From the NCBI RefSeq assembly GCF_038050405.1, contig NZ_CP150901.1, forward strand, positions 2,852,001 to 2,916,000: a DNA stretch of 64,000 nucleotides, read 5' to 3'. The notes beneath the pieces are model-generated. The model did not search any database. It was not told the DNA's origin and saw only the letters and a list, made by a program, of their open reading frames with translations. Each line of letters opens with the position of its first letter. Within the stretch, counting starts at the first letter, position 1. The DNA is from Paraburkholderia sp. IMGN_8. GTDB taxonomy: Bacteria; Pseudomonadota; Gammaproteobacteria; Burkholderiales; Burkholderiaceae. Made by a program: the position numbers and the translations under genes. This document shows, in pieces, positions 63,539 through 64,000 of this stretch.

Positions 63539-64000
63539 CTAGAACGTATCCTTGCTGCGCAGGATGTGGCCAAGACCACGCAATGTCATGATCTGCGCGC
63601 TCGACGTGCTGAGGTGCTTGCGCAAACGGTGGATATAGAGGTCGATGGCGTCCGCGCTCAGCTCGTCGCCGAAACCGGACATGCTCTCCATCAAGGCCGC
63701 CTTCGAGACCGTCTTGCCCTGTCTTGTTACCAGGGCCTCGAGAATGGTGTGCTCGCGGCGTCGTAACACCAGTGGCGTGTTGTCCAGAAGGAATACGCGC
63801 GTGGCGGCCAGGTACTGCAGGTTGCCGCAAACGAGGACGTCCGGCATGCCGCCCGATTGCCGGCGAATCAGCGTCTCGATACGCACGACCAGTTCACGTG
63901 CATCGAATGGCTTGACGACATAGTCGTCAGCACCCGCACTGAAGCAATCGAGCTTGTCGTCTGTCGAGCCATATGCCGTCAGCATCAGCACGGGCACCTT
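63539..64000 (-). CDS. OmpR-type response regulator, C-terminal part (cut by window end)
   Basis: The visible 153 residues are the end of a response regulator: the receiver's LTAYGS (conserved Thr) and VVKPFDARELVVRI (conserved Lys), then a winged-helix DNA-binding domain (LVLRRREHTILEALVTRQGKTVSKAALMESM, AIDLYIHRLRKHL). The N-terminus with the phosphorylated Asp lies beyond 64000. The porin copy 2 is directly downstream, so it may control porin expression; its kinase is not visible. Confidence 0.9.
   Translation of the reverse strand, partial: KVPVLMLTAYGSTDDKLDCFSAGADDYVVKPFDARELVVRIETLIRRQSGGMPDVLVCGNLQYLAATRVFLLDNTPLVLRRREHTILEALVTRQGKTVSKAALMESMSGFGDELSADAIDLYIHRLRKHLSTSSAQIMTLRGLGHILRSKDTF

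Noticed and set aside
1..64000. CRISPR arrays, rRNA or tRNA genes
   Set aside because: No regularly spaced repeats and no cloverleaf or rRNA-like sequence was recognised by eye.

Overview
The window reads as a high-GC beta-proteobacterial chromosome, most likely Paraburkholderia or a close Burkholderiaceae relative. The signs are the prpC/acnD/prpF/prpR locus, GntR-controlled sugar-acid clusters, OmpC-type porins with Burkholderia-like sequences, chemoreceptors of Burkholderia type, and dense regulator-enzyme divergons. No rRNA, tRNA or CRISPR array was recognised.

Layout. 1-15.8 kb is gene-sparse accessory DNA: a LysR regulator, an MBL-fold protein, a double-ACT protein, a Tat-exported hydrolase/ceramidase-like/methyltransferase operon facing a TetR regulator across a clear palindrome, wrbA, a RidA-like protein, an intact IS5-family element inserted in an RBBP9-type hydrolase, and several decayed genes (a DJ-1/PfpI-like remnant, a 5'-truncated isochorismatase). 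15.9-23.4 kb is the 2-methylcitrate (propionate) locus: prpF, acnD and prpC on the minus strand, prpR divergent, with a near-consensus sigma-54 promoter and two operator-like palindromes spaced exactly 20 bp apart. There is a strong terminator between prpC and acnD, and no prpB. 23.4-31.7 kb holds a UPF0182 membrane protein, a small SRPBCC/DUF899 operon, an ECF sigma/RskA-type anti-sigma/fasciclin module and a MEDS-domain histidine kinase. 32.1-36.9 kb is a sugar or polyol cluster: a periplasmic binding protein, a hydroxypyruvate-isomerase-like TIM barrel and an inositol-2-dehydrogenase-like enzyme. It diverges from an unusual regulator that fuses a winged helix to a family-1 (MalE-like) solute-binding domain.

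37.1-42.1 kb is a Fur-boxed FecI-FecR-TonB receptor system with an unknown exported protein, followed by a DHA2-type MFS exporter. 43.8-50.7 kb is a six-gene minus-strand sugar-acid operon (GntR regulator, SDR, two MFS transporters, L-idonate-dehydrogenase-like enzyme, mannonate-dehydratase-like enzyme) headed by a perfect 14-bp palindrome. 50.8-64 kb contains a fimbrial usher fragment, an exported esterase, a 55-residue lipoprotein, two porin genes encoding identical proteins 9.3 kb apart, an NMT1-type binding protein, two chemoreceptors, two small helical proteins, a LysR/hydrolase divergon and the 3' part of an OmpR-type response regulator.

The main theme is regulator-enzyme pairs with visible operators. 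The most unusual element is the winged-helix/solute-binding fusion at 32.1-33.7 kb. Porin duplication, IS insertion and gene remnants show recent rearrangement.
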